Below, one piece after another: positions 31,586-40,149 of a stretch of 42,747 bases of DNA. The stretch is from Ruminococcus sp. (lineage in GTDB: Bacteria; Bacillota; Clostridia; Oscillospirales; Acutalibacteraceae). Under the pieces are notes generated by a model. The model made no database searches. It was not told the origin of the DNA and saw only the letters and a list, made by a program, of their open reading frames with translations. Location: assembly GCA_017416065.1 (NCBI GenBank), contig JAFQDM010000001.1, forward strand, positions 1-42,747, written 5' to 3'. The position numbers were made by a program, and so were the translations under genes. Each line of letters opens with the position of its first letter. The stretch's first letter is position 1.

Positions 31586-31592
31586 AGTTCTA

Positions 31593-31621
31593 TTGCTCAA
31601 AGAGGCAGAATGTGATATATT
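31593..31621 (+). promoter_or_regulatory. Promoter of the GNAT-nicotinamidase-nadE run
   Basis: TTGCTC (31593-31598), 17-bp spacer, TATATT (31616-31621); a moderate match. Confidence 0.6.
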
Positions 31622-31651
31622 AAATGTGTATATAACATAAGGAGTTTGCCT

Positions 31652-32143
31652 ATGATAATCAGAAAAGCCGAAGAAAAGGATATTGCTCCCTTGCTGGAGA
31701 TTTATAACTATGAGGTGCTTTGCAGTACCTCTACCTTTGACCTTAACCCCAAAACCTACGAGGAGTGGAGGGGCTGGTACCTTGCTCATAACGTGGGAAA
31801 CCATCCCTTGATAGTGGCAGAGGTTGAGGGGCAGGTTGCAGGATATGCTTCTTTGTCTTCTTACAGAGAAAAGGAGGCTTACAAGTCAACCGTGGAGCTT
31901 TCTGTATATGTTGGTGTGGATTTTCGCAGGCAGGGAATAGCCACGGCGCTTATGGAGGAGATACTCCGTATGGCTCGGCAGGACAGCAGTATCCACACGG
32001 TGGTATCTGTTATTACCAGCGAAAATGCAGAGAGTGAAAAGCTTCACAACAAGATGGGCTTTACCTTCTGCGGCACGATCCATGAGGTGGGCGAAAAATT
32101 CGGCAGATATCTGAGTATAAGCAATTATGAATTGCAGGTGTGA
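31652..32143 (+). CDS. GNAT N-acetyltransferase, phosphinothricin/methionine-sulfoximine type
   Basis: 163 aa. MIIRKAEEKDIAPLLEIYNY and STSTFDLNPKTYEEWRGWY form the family N-terminus. ELSVYVGVDFRRQGIATALM carries the acetyl-CoA loop (R-R-x-G-I-A). NKMGFTFCGTIHEVGEKFGRY is the typical end of the PAT/MddA subgroup, which acetylates free amino-acid analogues such as methionine sulfoximine. The native substrate is unknown. ATG 31652 follows AAGGAG by 7 nt. The downstream hydrolase starts 39 nt later with no terminator between. Confidence 0.9.
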   Translation: MIIRKAEEKDIAPLLEIYNYEVLCSTSTFDLNPKTYEEWRGWYLAHNVGNHPLIVAEVEGQVAGYASLSSYREKEAYKSTVELSVYVGVDFRRQGIATALMEEILRMARQDSSIHTVVSVITSENAESEKLHNKMGFTFCGTIHEVGEKFGRYLSISNYELQV

Positions 32144-32182
32144 TCTGCTTACAAGTAGTCAGGATATTTACTGGAGGTAAGT

Positions 32183-32710
32183 ATGAAAAAATTTCTTGTT
32201 GTAGTTGATATGCAGAAGGACTTTGTTGACGGCTCCCTGGGTACAAAGGAGGCTGTTGCCATCCTTCCTTTTGTGGTTGAAAAGATAAAAAGTTTTGACG
32301 GAGAGATCTTTGTGACCTACGATACTCACTTTGAGGATTACCTCAAAAGTGCAGAGGGCAGAAAGCTTCCCGTGGAGCATTGCATAAAGGGTACTGCCGG
32401 CTGGGGGCTTAACGCTTTGGTTGCCGAGGCTCTTTCCGACAGGGCATATACCCCTGTGGAAAAGCTGACCTTTGGCTCGGTGGAGCTTCCGAGGCTTATA
32501 GCAAAGAGTGCAGGGGATGAGGCCTTTGCGGTGGAGCTTGTGGGACTGTGCACGGATATCTGCGTTGTTTCCAATGCCCTTATCCTCAAGGCAAGCTTCC
32601 CGGAGATGGAGGTCTCTGTGTCTGCTTCTTGCTGTGCAGGAGTTACCCCTGAGAGTCACAAGGCGGCACTTTCCGTAATGAAAATGTGTCAGATAAACGT
32701 AACAGAATAA
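32183..32710 (+). CDS. Isochorismatase-family cysteine hydrolase, probable nicotinamidase
   Basis: 175 aa. The triad can be placed: Asp9 in LVVVDMQKDFVDG, Lys94 in VEKLTFGS and Cys127 in GLCTDICVVSNAL. Metal ligands are suggested by Asp47, His49 and His66 (TYDTHFEDY, VEHCIKGT), as in nicotinamidases. It would convert nicotinamide to nicotinate for NAD salvage. nadE starts 18 nt downstream, which supports pncA-like function over other amidases of this fold. GGAGG precedes the ATG. Confidence 0.85.
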   Translation: MKKFLVVVDMQKDFVDGSLGTKEAVAILPFVVEKIKSFDGEIFVTYDTHFEDYLKSAEGRKLPVEHCIKGTAGWGLNALVAEALSDRAYTPVEKLTFGSVELPRLIAKSAGDEAFAVELVGLCTDICVVSNALILKASFPEMEVSVSASCCAGVTPESHKAALSVMKMCQINVTE

Positions 32711-32728
32711 GGTGTGAAGGTGATAGAT

Positions 32729-33460
32729 ATGTTTGATGCAAAAAGAGTAAAGGATGAATGTGTGCAGTGGATAAGGGATTTCTTCCTTGAAAACGGTCCC
32801 GACTGCAATGCTGTGCTGGGCATCTCCGGAGGTAAAGACAGCTCCGTTGCGGCTGCACTTTGCGTGGAGGCTTTGGGCAAGGACAGAGTAGTGGGCGTGC
32901 TTATGCCCTGCGGAGTTCAGCAGGATATTGATGCTGCGTATATGCTTGTGAAGCATCTGGGAATCAAGCATTTTGAGATAAACATTAAGGATGCGGTTGA
33001 GGGGATCAAAAACGCTGTGCCTGAGGAGCTGTCCCTCACAGCTCAGAGCCTTACCAATCTGCCTGCAAGGATACGTATGGCTACTGTGTACGCTGTGTCG
33101 CAGAGTATGAACGGCAGGGTTGTGAATACCTGCAATCTGAGCGAGGACTGGGTGGGCTACTCCACCCGCTACGGTGATGCTGCAGGGGACTTCAGTCCCA
33201 TGTGCCACCTGACCGTAACGGAGGTTAAGGCGATAGGAAGGCTTTTGGGGCTTCCTGATGCCCTTGTGGACAAAACTCCCATAGACGGCCTTTCAGGCAA
33301 AACAGACGAGGATAACCTGGGCTTTACCTATGCGGTGCTGGACAGATACATCCGCACGGGAGAGATAGAGGATGAAAAAACAAAGGAGCTCATTGACCGC
33401 AAGCACAAGGCAAATTTGTTCAAGCTTCAGCTTATGCCCTCCTTTAAGCCTGAAATATGA
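32729..33460 (+). CDS. nadE: NH3-dependent NAD+ synthetase NadE
   Basis: 243 aa. The ATP-pyrophosphatase loop is GISGGKDSSVAAAL (SGGKDS, about 33-38). NLPARIRMATVYAVS, CNLSEDWVGYSTRYGDAAGD and the Lys/Asp-rich ending with RKHKANLFK are typical of NadE. There is no N-terminal glutaminase domain, so it uses ammonia. It amidates nicotinate adenine dinucleotide, the last step of NAD synthesis. ATG 32729 fits the family N-terminus; a GTG at 32714 lies within the ribosome site region (AAGGTGAT 32717-32724). Confidence 0.95.
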   Translation: MFDAKRVKDECVQWIRDFFLENGPDCNAVLGISGGKDSSVAAALCVEALGKDRVVGVLMPCGVQQDIDAAYMLVKHLGIKHFEINIKDAVEGIKNAVPEELSLTAQSLTNLPARIRMATVYAVSQSMNGRVVNTCNLSEDWVGYSTRYGDAAGDFSPMCHLTVTEVKAIGRLLGLPDALVDKTPIDGLSGKTDEDNLGFTYAVLDRYIRTGEIEDEKTKELIDRKHKANLFKLQLMPSFKPEI

Positions 33461-33479
33461 GAAGATGAATAAAAAACAG

Positions 33480-33515
33480 CCCCTTGATTTTCACAGAGAA
33501 TCAAGGGGTATTTTA
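33480..33515. terminator. Bidirectional terminator between nadE and trkH
   Basis: CCCCTTGATT (33480-33489) pairs perfectly with AATCAAGGGG (33499-33508). TATTTTAG follows on the plus strand, and on the minus strand the hairpin is followed by CTGTTTTTT. Confidence 0.88.
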
Positions 33516-33542
33516 GTATTTGTTATAATTTTTTAAAGAAAC

Positions 33543-34994
33543 TTATTTTTTCTTCCAGACCATAGGATTTAAACCTAAGATAAGGGGGAATATCTCAAGT
33601 CTGCCCAAAAGCATTGCGAGCGACAGCAGAAGCTTGGAAAATCCCGAGTATGCGCTGTAGTTAGCCGCAGGTCCCACTCCTGCAAGACCGGGGCCTATGT
33701 TATTGAAGCAGGCAACGGTTGCAGAGAAGTTAGTCTCCATATCAAAGGGCTCAATGCTGAGAAGTGCAAATATTCCCAGGGTGCATACCATATAAATTGC
33801 AAAGTAGGTGGTAACACTGCCGATCATTTGCTCGTCTATCTTTTTGCCGTCAACCTTTATAACCTTGACGGAGCGAGGATGAAGGAGCTTCTTGAACTCG
33901 CGGAAAATAGACTTGAACAGTATAACAACACGGGACATTTTGATTCCGCCTGCAGTAGAGCCTGCACAGGCGCCCGTGAACATAAGCAAAAGAAGAATTG
34001 CCTTGGAAAGTCCCGGCCACAGGTTAAAGTCTGTGGTGGCGAAGCCTGTTGTTGACACAATGGATGCAACCTGGAAGGCAGACATCCGAAGGCTTTCCTC
34101 GAATCCGGAGTACATGGAGAAGATGTTTGCTGTGATAATTGCAACGCTGAATCCTACAAAGCCGAGGTAGACCCACATTTCCGTATTTTTCAGCACGGCT
34201 TTTACCTTGCCGATGAGAAGCAGATAATAAAGGTTGAAGTTAATGCCGAAAATAAGCATAAATATTGCGATTACCCATTGCAGATAGGGGGAGTAGCCGC
34301 CAATGCTGTCGGGTTTGATTCCAAAGCCGCCCGTGCCTGCTGTGCCGAAGGTGTGCACCAAGCTGTCAAAGAGTGGCATACCTCCTACAAGCAGGAGAAT
34401 TATCTCCACAGCAGTCATACCAATGTAGATCAGATACAGGATCTTTGCGGTGTCTCTGGCTTTTGGGAGGAGCTTTCCCACCTCAGGTCCCGGCATCTCT
34501 GCTCGCATAATGTGGATGGAACGGTCTGAGAGGTTGGGGATGATAGCCATTACAAACACAAGCACACCCATACCGCCTATCCAGTGAGAGAAGCTTCGCC
34601 AAAACAGAAGTCCGTGACTCATAGAGGTAAGAGAATCGCCCGAAAGGATAGAGGCTCCCGTGGTGGTAAAGCCGCTGACTATCTCAAAAAAAGCATCAAT
34701 ATAAGAGGGGATTGCGCCCTCGATTACAAAAGGCAGGGCACCGATCGCCGCCATAATAAGCCAGGCGAAAGATACAATGGCAAAGCCTTCCTTTGCGTAA
34801 ATAACCGTGGTGCCCGGCTTGGAAAAAAGCCTGAGTGCAAATCCGATCAAAAGAGAGATTCCGATGACGATAAGAAATGTCCAAAGGGTAGAAAGCTCTC
34901 CGTAGAGGGCGGAGACAATTGCAGGAAGCAGAAGCAGTGCCGCGTTGGCTATTGTGATGTATCCCAGGGTGTAAAGTACCATTCGTCTGTTCAT
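33543..34994 (-). CDS. trkH: TrkH-type potassium uptake channel protein
   Basis: 483 aa with four repeated M1-P-M2 units. The four selectivity-filter segments are seen as SGFTTTGASIL, FGTAGTGGFGIKP, SIVSTTGFATTDFN and CFNNIGPGLAGVGP. The gate-region motif MFTGACAGSTAGGIK and the end LGRLEIFPLILGLNPMVWKKK are family hallmarks. It is the membrane subunit of a Trk/Ktr potassium importer. It lies 12 nt downstream of trkA on the same strand, so the two subunits are co-expressed. The start MNRRMVLYTLGYI is near the family norm. Confidence 0.96.
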   Translation of the reverse strand: MNRRMVLYTLGYITIANAALLLLPAIVSALYGELSTLWTFLIVIGISLLIGFALRLFSKPGTTVIYAKEGFAIVSFAWLIMAAIGALPFVIEGAIPSYIDAFFEIVSGFTTTGASILSGDSLTSMSHGLLFWRSFSHWIGGMGVLVFVMAIIPNLSDRSIHIMRAEMPGPEVGKLLPKARDTAKILYLIYIGMTAVEIILLLVGGMPLFDSLVHTFGTAGTGGFGIKPDSIGGYSPYLQWVIAIFMLIFGINFNLYYLLLIGKVKAVLKNTEMWVYLGFVGFSVAIITANIFSMYSGFEESLRMSAFQVASIVSTTGFATTDFNLWPGLSKAILLLLMFTGACAGSTAGGIKMSRVVILFKSIFREFKKLLHPRSVKVIKVDGKKIDEQMIGSVTTYFAIYMVCTLGIFALLSIEPFDMETNFSATVACFNNIGPGLAGVGPAANYSAYSGFSKLLLSLAMLLGRLEIFPLILGLNPMVWKKK

Positions 34995-35006
34995 ACCGTT
35001 ACCCCG

Positions 35007-36368
35007 TTACTCTTCAACAATATCTTCCAGATCATAAAGAATATGCTCTGTGCTTATGATAACGACCTTGTCTGCAGGCAGAATAACGTCGTTACCCGTG
35101 GGGACTATTGCCTTGCGGTTTCTGAGGATTCCTGCAACAAGCAGGTTCTTTTTGAATCTGATATCCTTAAGTGGGATGTTGTTGTATTTGAAGTCCTGGT
35201 TTACGTTGAACATAAGCGCTTCGGCATTGCCGTCCATAATTTTGTAGAGCTTCTCAACGTTACTGCCCACCGTGTTCTGCAGGGCGCGTGCGTAACGCAC
35301 CAGCACGTCCGTAATGGTACGCCTTGGGGAGATGATGGTATCCAGTCCCATTCTGCCTGCGATGGGGATGAATTCGCTTCTGTTAACCTTGGTGATGACC
35401 TTGGGCACGTTCTGGGAGGAGGCATAGTAGGAGATAAGGATGTTTTCCTCGTCCATACCGGTAAGTGAAATGAAGGCATCCATCTCATTGAGGCCTTCCT
35501 CAAGCAACAGCTCCTGCTGTGCACCGTCTCCAAGGATAACAGTTGCACCGGGCAGGGCTTCGTCAAGCTCCTTACAGCGCTCAGGGTCTTTGTCGATAAT
35601 GGTGACGGAGTTGCCTGAGGAGAGGAGCATCTTTGCCAGGTAGTAGCCTGTGCGGCTGCCGCCCAGAATCATTACGTTTCTGGCCTGCTTTCGGGTGATC
35701 TTAAGGCTTCTCATAAGCTTGAGGATCTCCGTGGGGGCGGCTGTAAGGGCGATTTTGTCTCCCTTTTCCAGTACAAAGTTACCGTCGGGTATATATACCT
35801 TTTCTCCGCGCTGAACGGCGCAGATAAGGAAGTTAGCCTTCTGCTGTTTACGCAGGTCCATTATCTTTACGTTATGAAGGGGGCTGTCTTCCTTTAAAAT
35901 AATCTCAATGAATTCAAAGTTACGGGTGGAGAAGGTCTCTATATGCACAGCGCCGGGAAGCTTTAAGACGTTGTAGATATCTTGAGCCGCAAATCGCTCG
36001 GGATTAATGGACATGGAAAGTCCCAGCTTCTGCTGCAAAAATCCCAGGGATTTTTCGTTGTATGCTCGGTCGCGGATTCTTGCAATGGTGTTTTCTGCTC
36101 CTAAGGTCTTGGCAATGTAGCAGCTGAGCATATTCAATTCGTCAGAGCCTGTAACGGCAATGAATATATCTGCCTTTTCAACCCCTGCCTCAGAGAGGAT
36201 GGTGGCATCTGTGCCGATGCCGCAAACACCTATTACGTCAAAGATGTTGATGACCTCGGCGACCTTTTCTTCCTTTTTATCAATTGCAACAACCTCGTGC
36301 CCTTCCTTTACCAGACTTGAGATAAGGGATTTGCCGATCTTGCCGCAACCTACAATGATGATCTTCAT
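35007..36368 (-). CDS. trkA: TrkA, NAD-binding regulatory subunit of potassium uptake
   Basis: 453 aa in two tandem RCK halves (about 1-225 and 226-453). Rossmann loops are MKIIIVGCGKIGKSLISSL and NVMILGGSRTGYYLAKMLL. Each half has an acidic residue after the second strand (VVAIDKKEE, VTIIDKDPE) typical of NAD(H) binding, followed by a TrkA_C domain (VLEKGDKIALTAAPTEILKL). Cytoplasmic, it gates TrkH in response to nucleotides. GGAG precedes the ATG at 36368. The AT-rich upstream region (36369-36618) has no recognised riboswitch. Confidence 0.96.
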   Translation of the reverse strand: MKIIIVGCGKIGKSLISSLVKEGHEVVAIDKKEEKVAEVINIFDVIGVCGIGTDATILSEAGVEKADIFIAVTGSDELNMLSCYIAKTLGAENTIARIRDRAYNEKSLGFLQQKLGLSMSINPERFAAQDIYNVLKLPGAVHIETFSTRNFEFIEIILKEDSPLHNVKIMDLRKQQKANFLICAVQRGEKVYIPDGNFVLEKGDKIALTAAPTEILKLMRSLKITRKQARNVMILGGSRTGYYLAKMLLSSGNSVTIIDKDPERCKELDEALPGATVILGDGAQQELLLEEGLNEMDAFISLTGMDEENILISYYASSQNVPKVITKVNRSEFIPIAGRMGLDTIISPRRTITDVLVRYARALQNTVGSNVEKLYKIMDGNAEALMFNVNQDFKYNNIPLKDIRFKKNLLVAGILRNRKAIVPTGNDVILPADKVVIISTEHILYDLEDIVEE

Positions 36369-36618
36369 GGTGAAACTCCTTTTGGAAAAGCAATTACATT
36401 TTGAAAATAATCTGTAAGCTATAATGTAAATAATGAATAAACTGTGTCTATATTACTCCTTTTGTTTTGAAAATACAATGATATTTTTTATTTTGTTTTG
36501 AATTTTACGAGATTTTTACATTGAGTCGCAGGCGAGGATTTATTCGTGCCGTTTTATTCCTGTAATATCCGCTTGAATCTCGGAAACAATAACAGCAAGA
36601 AAAGTGAAGGTGATAAAT

Positions 36619-36822
36619 ATGTACAGTGACAATAAAAAAACTCCCTCAAGATTTCCTGAGGAAATGCCTGCAGACAGCAAGAAAAACTACAACCACGGAG
36701 TGATTGAGGATGTAGTAAAAAACGAGATAGAGCCTGCATCCTCTACAAATCCCGTAAAGCCTGCGGACACAGACAAACTCAACACGGAGTTTGCCAAAAA
36801 GCAGGGAGAATTTAATCTGTAG
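36619..36822 (+). CDS. Small hydrophilic protein of unknown function
   Basis: 67 aa, MYSDNKKTPSRFPEEMPADS at the N-terminus and KKQGEFNL at the end. It has no signal peptide, Cys or membrane segment, and is rich in Lys, Glu, Pro and Asn, so it is probably disordered. ATG 36619 follows AAGGTGAT (36607-36614); an in-frame GTG at 36604 overlaps that region. A good terminator follows it, which supports a real transcription unit. I do not recognise the family. Confidence 0.6.
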   Translation: MYSDNKKTPSRFPEEMPADSKKNYNHGVIEDVVKNEIEPASSTNPVKPADTDKLNTEFAKKQGEFNL

Positions 36823-36828
36823 GTAAGG

Positions 36829-36859
36829 TCGCAGTATCCTTTTGGGTACTGCGATTTTC
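36829..36859 (+). terminator. Intrinsic terminator after the small protein gene
   Basis: TCGCAGTATCC (36829-36839) pairs with GGGTACTGCGA (36844-36854) around TTTT, followed by TTTTC. Confidence 0.88.
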
Positions 36860-36861
36860 GG

Positions 36862-36890
36862 TTGACTAAAACAAGCGGATAAGGTATCAT
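36862..36890 (+). promoter_or_regulatory. Promoter of the second LRR-dockerin gene
   Basis: TTGACT (36862-36867), 17-bp spacer, TATCAT (36885-36890). Confidence 0.7.
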
Positions 36891-36922
36891 ATAAACAGAA
36901 GATATACTAGGAGGTGCTGTGT

Positions 36923-38302
36923 ATGAAAAACAGAAGATCTATCCGCATTGCTTCAATTGTGATTGCAGTTATGCTGCTTGCAGGGATGGTAACGGCTTTT
37001 AACGTGTCTGCTTACTATGGCTGTGAGGATGATTTTAACTACACAAGAAGTGACGGTGAGATAGAGATAACAGATGTGCTTACCAAGGAAGCGGACGTGG
37101 TTATTCCCGAAGAGATAGGGGGATATCCCGTAACTGAGATAAGCGACCTTGCCTTTTTGGGCTGTGATACCGTGGTGAATCTGACGATTCCCCATACTGT
37201 ATATGAAATAGGAGACAGGGCATTTTCTGCCTGCGGCTCACTTGAAAACATAAACGTATCTGAGTATAATCAGTTCTACTGCTCTGTGGACGGGGTGCTC
37301 TTTGATAAGGCCATGACGGAGCTTTTGCAGTATCCGGGAGCAAAGCAGGGCACTGACTACACGGTGCCTGAGGGTGTGGTAGAAATTGAGGAAACAGCCT
37401 TCAGAAGTTGTGAGCTTTCTCAGATCACTCTGCCTGCTTCTGTGAAGGAGATAGACTACGGTGCTTTTGAGATAAGCGAAAAGCTTGAGTCGGTTATTAT
37501 CCCTGAAGGGGTAGAGAAGATAGACATGGAGGCTTTCTTCTGTTGTACGGCCCTCAAGGAGATACATATCCCTGCAAGCGTAAAAAGTATTCACAATACA
37601 GCCTTCAGCCTTTGTACGGCACTTGAGAGGATAAACGTGGCGAAGGACAGCAACACATATACGGATGCAGACGGAGTTTTGTTCCATAAAAACGCACCTC
37701 TTCTTGTAAAGTATCCTGCGGGCAAAGCACAGACGGAGTACTCTCTGCCCGAGGAATGTACTCAGATCGGTGATTGGGCTTTTTCCGAGTGTTATTCTCT
37801 GGAAAAAGTTGTTTTGCACGAGAACGTCAGAAGCATCGGAGAGAGTGCCTTCTGGGATTGCAATTCTCTTAAGAGTATCTCCGTTCCCCGTGGTGTGACC
37901 TGGATACAGGACAGCGTGTTTTACAATTGCAACGCACTTGCTGACGTGTTCTACTCAGGCTCAGAAAGCGAGTGGAACGATGTGGAGATCGAATGGGGTA
38001 ACGAGTGCCTTGACAATGCCACAATACATTTTGAAGATAAGCCTGCGGTACCTACGGAGCCTGCGGTTCCCTCTGTGACATATGTGGTGGGCGATGCAAC
38101 CTCAGACGGCAAGGTGAACGTTCGTGATGCAACCATGATTCAGAAGGCGGCGGCCTCTCTTGCGGTCCTCAGTGACGTGCAGACTCTTGCGGCAGATTGC
38201 GACGGAAACGGTCAGGTGAACGTCCGTGATGCAACGGCGATCCAGAAGTTTGCGGCAAGCATTGCCACGGGAATTCCCTTTGGTGAGGAAAGAATGGCAT
38301 AA
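36923..38302 (+). CDS. Secreted BspA-like LRR protein with C-terminal dockerin
   Basis: 459 aa. Signal peptide at about 1-30 ending AFNVSA. LRR_5 repeats (about 40-375) include IPEEIGGYPVTEISDLAFLG and IPEGVEKIDMEAFFC. Two BspA-type insertions have the form DGVLF...YPxG (CSVDGVLFDKAMTELLQYPG, DADGVLFHKNAPLLVKYPAG). After a short Pro/Thr linker comes a dockerin (about 390-455) with calcium loops GDATSDGKVNVRDATMIQK and DCDGNGQVNVRDATAIQK. It probably attaches non-covalently to a cohesin-bearing scaffold. AGGAGGTG (36909-36916) sets ATG 36923. Confidence 0.9.
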   Translation: MKNRRSIRIASIVIAVMLLAGMVTAFNVSAYYGCEDDFNYTRSDGEIEITDVLTKEADVVIPEEIGGYPVTEISDLAFLGCDTVVNLTIPHTVYEIGDRAFSACGSLENINVSEYNQFYCSVDGVLFDKAMTELLQYPGAKQGTDYTVPEGVVEIEETAFRSCELSQITLPASVKEIDYGAFEISEKLESVIIPEGVEKIDMEAFFCCTALKEIHIPASVKSIHNTAFSLCTALERINVAKDSNTYTDADGVLFHKNAPLLVKYPAGKAQTEYSLPEECTQIGDWAFSECYSLEKVVLHENVRSIGESAFWDCNSLKSISVPRGVTWIQDSVFYNCNALADVFYSGSESEWNDVEIEWGNECLDNATIHFEDKPAVPTEPAVPSVTYVVGDATSDGKVNVRDATMIQKAAASLAVLSDVQTLAADCDGNGQVNVRDATAIQKFAASIATGIPFGEERMA

Positions 38303-38320
38303 AATCAAATCGAAGTCAGA

Positions 38321-38362
38321 TGCCCGATGGCAGAGATCGCTGCTGTTGGGCATTTCTGTTTT
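38321..38362 (+). terminator. Terminator after the second LRR-dockerin gene
   Basis: GCCCGATGGCAG (38322-38333) pairs with CTGCTGTTGGGC (38340-38351) using several G-U pairs, followed by ATTTCTGTTTT. Confidence 0.75.
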
Positions 38363-38373
38363 GTGCTGAATTG

Positions 38374-38403
38374 TTGACATATCCGTTTGTGAAGTAGTAT
38401 TAT
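38374..38403 (+). promoter_or_regulatory. Promoter of the cohesin-like/dockerin gene
   Basis: TTGACA (38374-38379), 18-bp spacer, TATTAT (38398-38403). A TATAAT at 38409-38414 is too far from this -35. Confidence 0.65.
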
Positions 38404-38436
38404 TATGTTATAATTATCTGATTAGGAGAATTGATT

Positions 38437-40065
38437 ATGTTTAAAAGACTTAACAAGTCAGCGGTTTCGTTGATCCTGGCATTTTGCGTGCTTGCAGGAA
38501 TGATGAGCCTTGCCTTTGTTTCTGCCATAACTCCCTCTGCGGGAATATTGGTGGGAGATGTGGTTTACGATGACGTGCAGGTAGGAGATACCATCACGTA
38601 CACGGTGAACCTTAAAGCGGCAGAGGCCTTTTACGGAGTGGAGGCAGAAATTGCATATGACAGCGAAAAGCTGGAGCTTCTTCCCAAGGATGCAAAGGAT
38701 GCGCTGTCAAGCTTTAAGGGCAGTCTGACCTCAATGAACGACGAAGAAGAGGGCTGTGTGAAATTCTCTGCAGCAGGAACACGCAAGTTTGATTTTAAAT
38801 CAGAAAAGCCTATGATAACCCTTGACTTTTTAGTTAAGAACACAGAATATTCAGAGATAGTTTTGTCCGTAAGGGACATATGGATAGACGGCTACGGTGC
38901 CGACGAACGATGGTATTTTAAAAACTATGAGCCTGTTATTACGGAGGGTATCTCTCTTGTTCAGAGCCTTGAGGTAACAGACAGACCCGAGGTGCCCACC
39001 GTAAAAGAATCCTCTGCACCTACTGAGGAAATAACTACACAGGAGCATACCACAGAGACAGCAACCACAGCTACTGCAACTCCTCCCACTCAGCTCGAGA
39101 AGCCCCAAAGGGGCATAGGTGTGGGCGGTGCCGTGTACTACATTGCCGATGCAGGTGACAGAGTGGTCTACACCGTGAAGCTCAGCGCAGAGGAGCTCTT
39201 TGACGGCTTGCAGGCAACTATTGCATACGACATCGAGAAGCTGGAGCCTGCCTCTCTTTTTGAGAACGGTGTTTTGGTGACGGATGTGTACGAGCAGGGC
39301 AGATGGATGTGCCCGAATTTAGGCAATCCCATTGCAACAACTGACGTGGACGGAATTATTAAGATCTACGACATAGTGCCAAAGGGTAATGATTTTTCAG
39401 ACGGCAAGGTGCTGTTTGAGATTGAATTCCTTGTTAAGGACAGTGCATATTCGGAAATTGAACTGATAATTGATGAAATGCGCATCAAAGGCGGAGAGGA
39501 TAGCTACTTCTCAGGAGGAGTTGCCACTAATACTCAGGGCATCGTAATGAGCCAGGAGCTTGCGTTGGGCACCAAGCCCTCAGTTTCACCCAAGCCCACG
39601 CAGAGTGCAACTGATGCCACGGAGCCCACATCTCACAAGCCTACACAGCCTGCGACCGTACCTTCACAAAGGCCCGAGACCCAGGCTACGGAGACCCGTC
39701 AGACCGAAGCGGGGGAAGCTCAGCCCTCTGAAACAAAGCAGACGGATAAGCCCGAGACTGCGCCCTCTGATGTTTTGCAGACACAAAGCAGTGCAGGAAC
39801 AACCGCCACTTCGCCTCAAGGTGAGTCAAAGCCCGATGCGGTGTACCTTATAGGCGATGCAAATTGCGACGGATCAATAAACGTCAAGGATGCAACATTG
39901 ATTCAGAAGTCGGCGGCTTCTTTGGTTGTGCTTAAAGAAGCAGAGTTTGCTTGTGCTGACGTAAACGAGGATGAAAAGGTGAACGTTCGCGATGCAACGG
40001 CAATTCAGAAGTTTGCCGCAGGTATGGAGACGGGTCTGCCCATTGGCGAAGAAAAAACAAAATAA
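38437..40065 (+). CDS. Secreted protein with two cohesin-like modules and a dockerin
   Basis: 542 aa. Signal peptide at about 1-30 (LAFVSA). Two homologous beta-rich modules (about 36-175 and 224-370) share the pattern of GVEAEIAYDSEKLELLP against GLQATIAYDIEKLEPAS, and ITLDFLVKNTEYSEIVLSV against FEIEFLVKDSAYSEIELII. This matches cohesin folds: G-D-x-hydrophobic strands, a YD-x-x-KL motif, and a late F-x-VK strand. Thr/Pro/Gln/Glu linkers separate them. The C-terminal dockerin has GDANCDGSINVKDATLIQK and DVNEDEKVNVRDATAIQK. It could be an adaptor scaffoldin. ATG 38437 follows AGGAG by 8 nt. Whether the modules bind dockerins is untested. Confidence 0.8.
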   Translation: MFKRLNKSAVSLILAFCVLAGMMSLAFVSAITPSAGILVGDVVYDDVQVGDTITYTVNLKAAEAFYGVEAEIAYDSEKLELLPKDAKDALSSFKGSLTSMNDEEEGCVKFSAAGTRKFDFKSEKPMITLDFLVKNTEYSEIVLSVRDIWIDGYGADERWYFKNYEPVITEGISLVQSLEVTDRPEVPTVKESSAPTEEITTQEHTTETATTATATPPTQLEKPQRGIGVGGAVYYIADAGDRVVYTVKLSAEELFDGLQATIAYDIEKLEPASLFENGVLVTDVYEQGRWMCPNLGNPIATTDVDGIIKIYDIVPKGNDFSDGKVLFEIEFLVKDSAYSEIELIIDEMRIKGGEDSYFSGGVATNTQGIVMSQELALGTKPSVSPKPTQSATDATEPTSHKPTQPATVPSQRPETQATETRQTEAGEAQPSETKQTDKPETAPSDVLQTQSSAGTTATSPQGESKPDAVYLIGDANCDGSINVKDATLIQKSAASLVVLKEAEFACADVNEDEKVNVRDATAIQKFAAGMETGLPIGEEKTK

Positions 40066-40085
40066 ATGTTGAATTAAACTCAAAG

Positions 40086-40124
40086 GGGACTGCTTACTTA
40101 AATTTGTAATGCAGTCCTTTTTTT
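40086..40124 (+). terminator. Terminator after the cohesin-like/dockerin gene
   Basis: GGACTGC...TTAC pairs with GTAA...GCAGTCC (40087-40117), followed by seven T. Confidence 0.9.
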
Positions 40125-40149
40125 GCGGCGGTTTTCTAATAATTAGATA

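Noticed and set aside
32168-33208. 346-codon open frame on the minus strand opposite the nicotinamidase and nadE genes
   Set aside because: Its translation is Cys/His-rich and low in recognisable motifs, typical of antisense of a real gene; nadE and the hydrolase carry catalytic residues.
34584-35468. 294-codon plus-strand frame opposite trkH/trkA
   Set aside because: It crosses the junction of two well-supported minus-strand genes and has no motif of its own.
36369-36618. c-di-AMP (ydaO) or other riboswitch upstream of trkA
   Set aside because: Such switches often precede potassium transporters, but this AT-rich stretch shows neither the conserved GC-rich helices nor a terminator on the minus strand.
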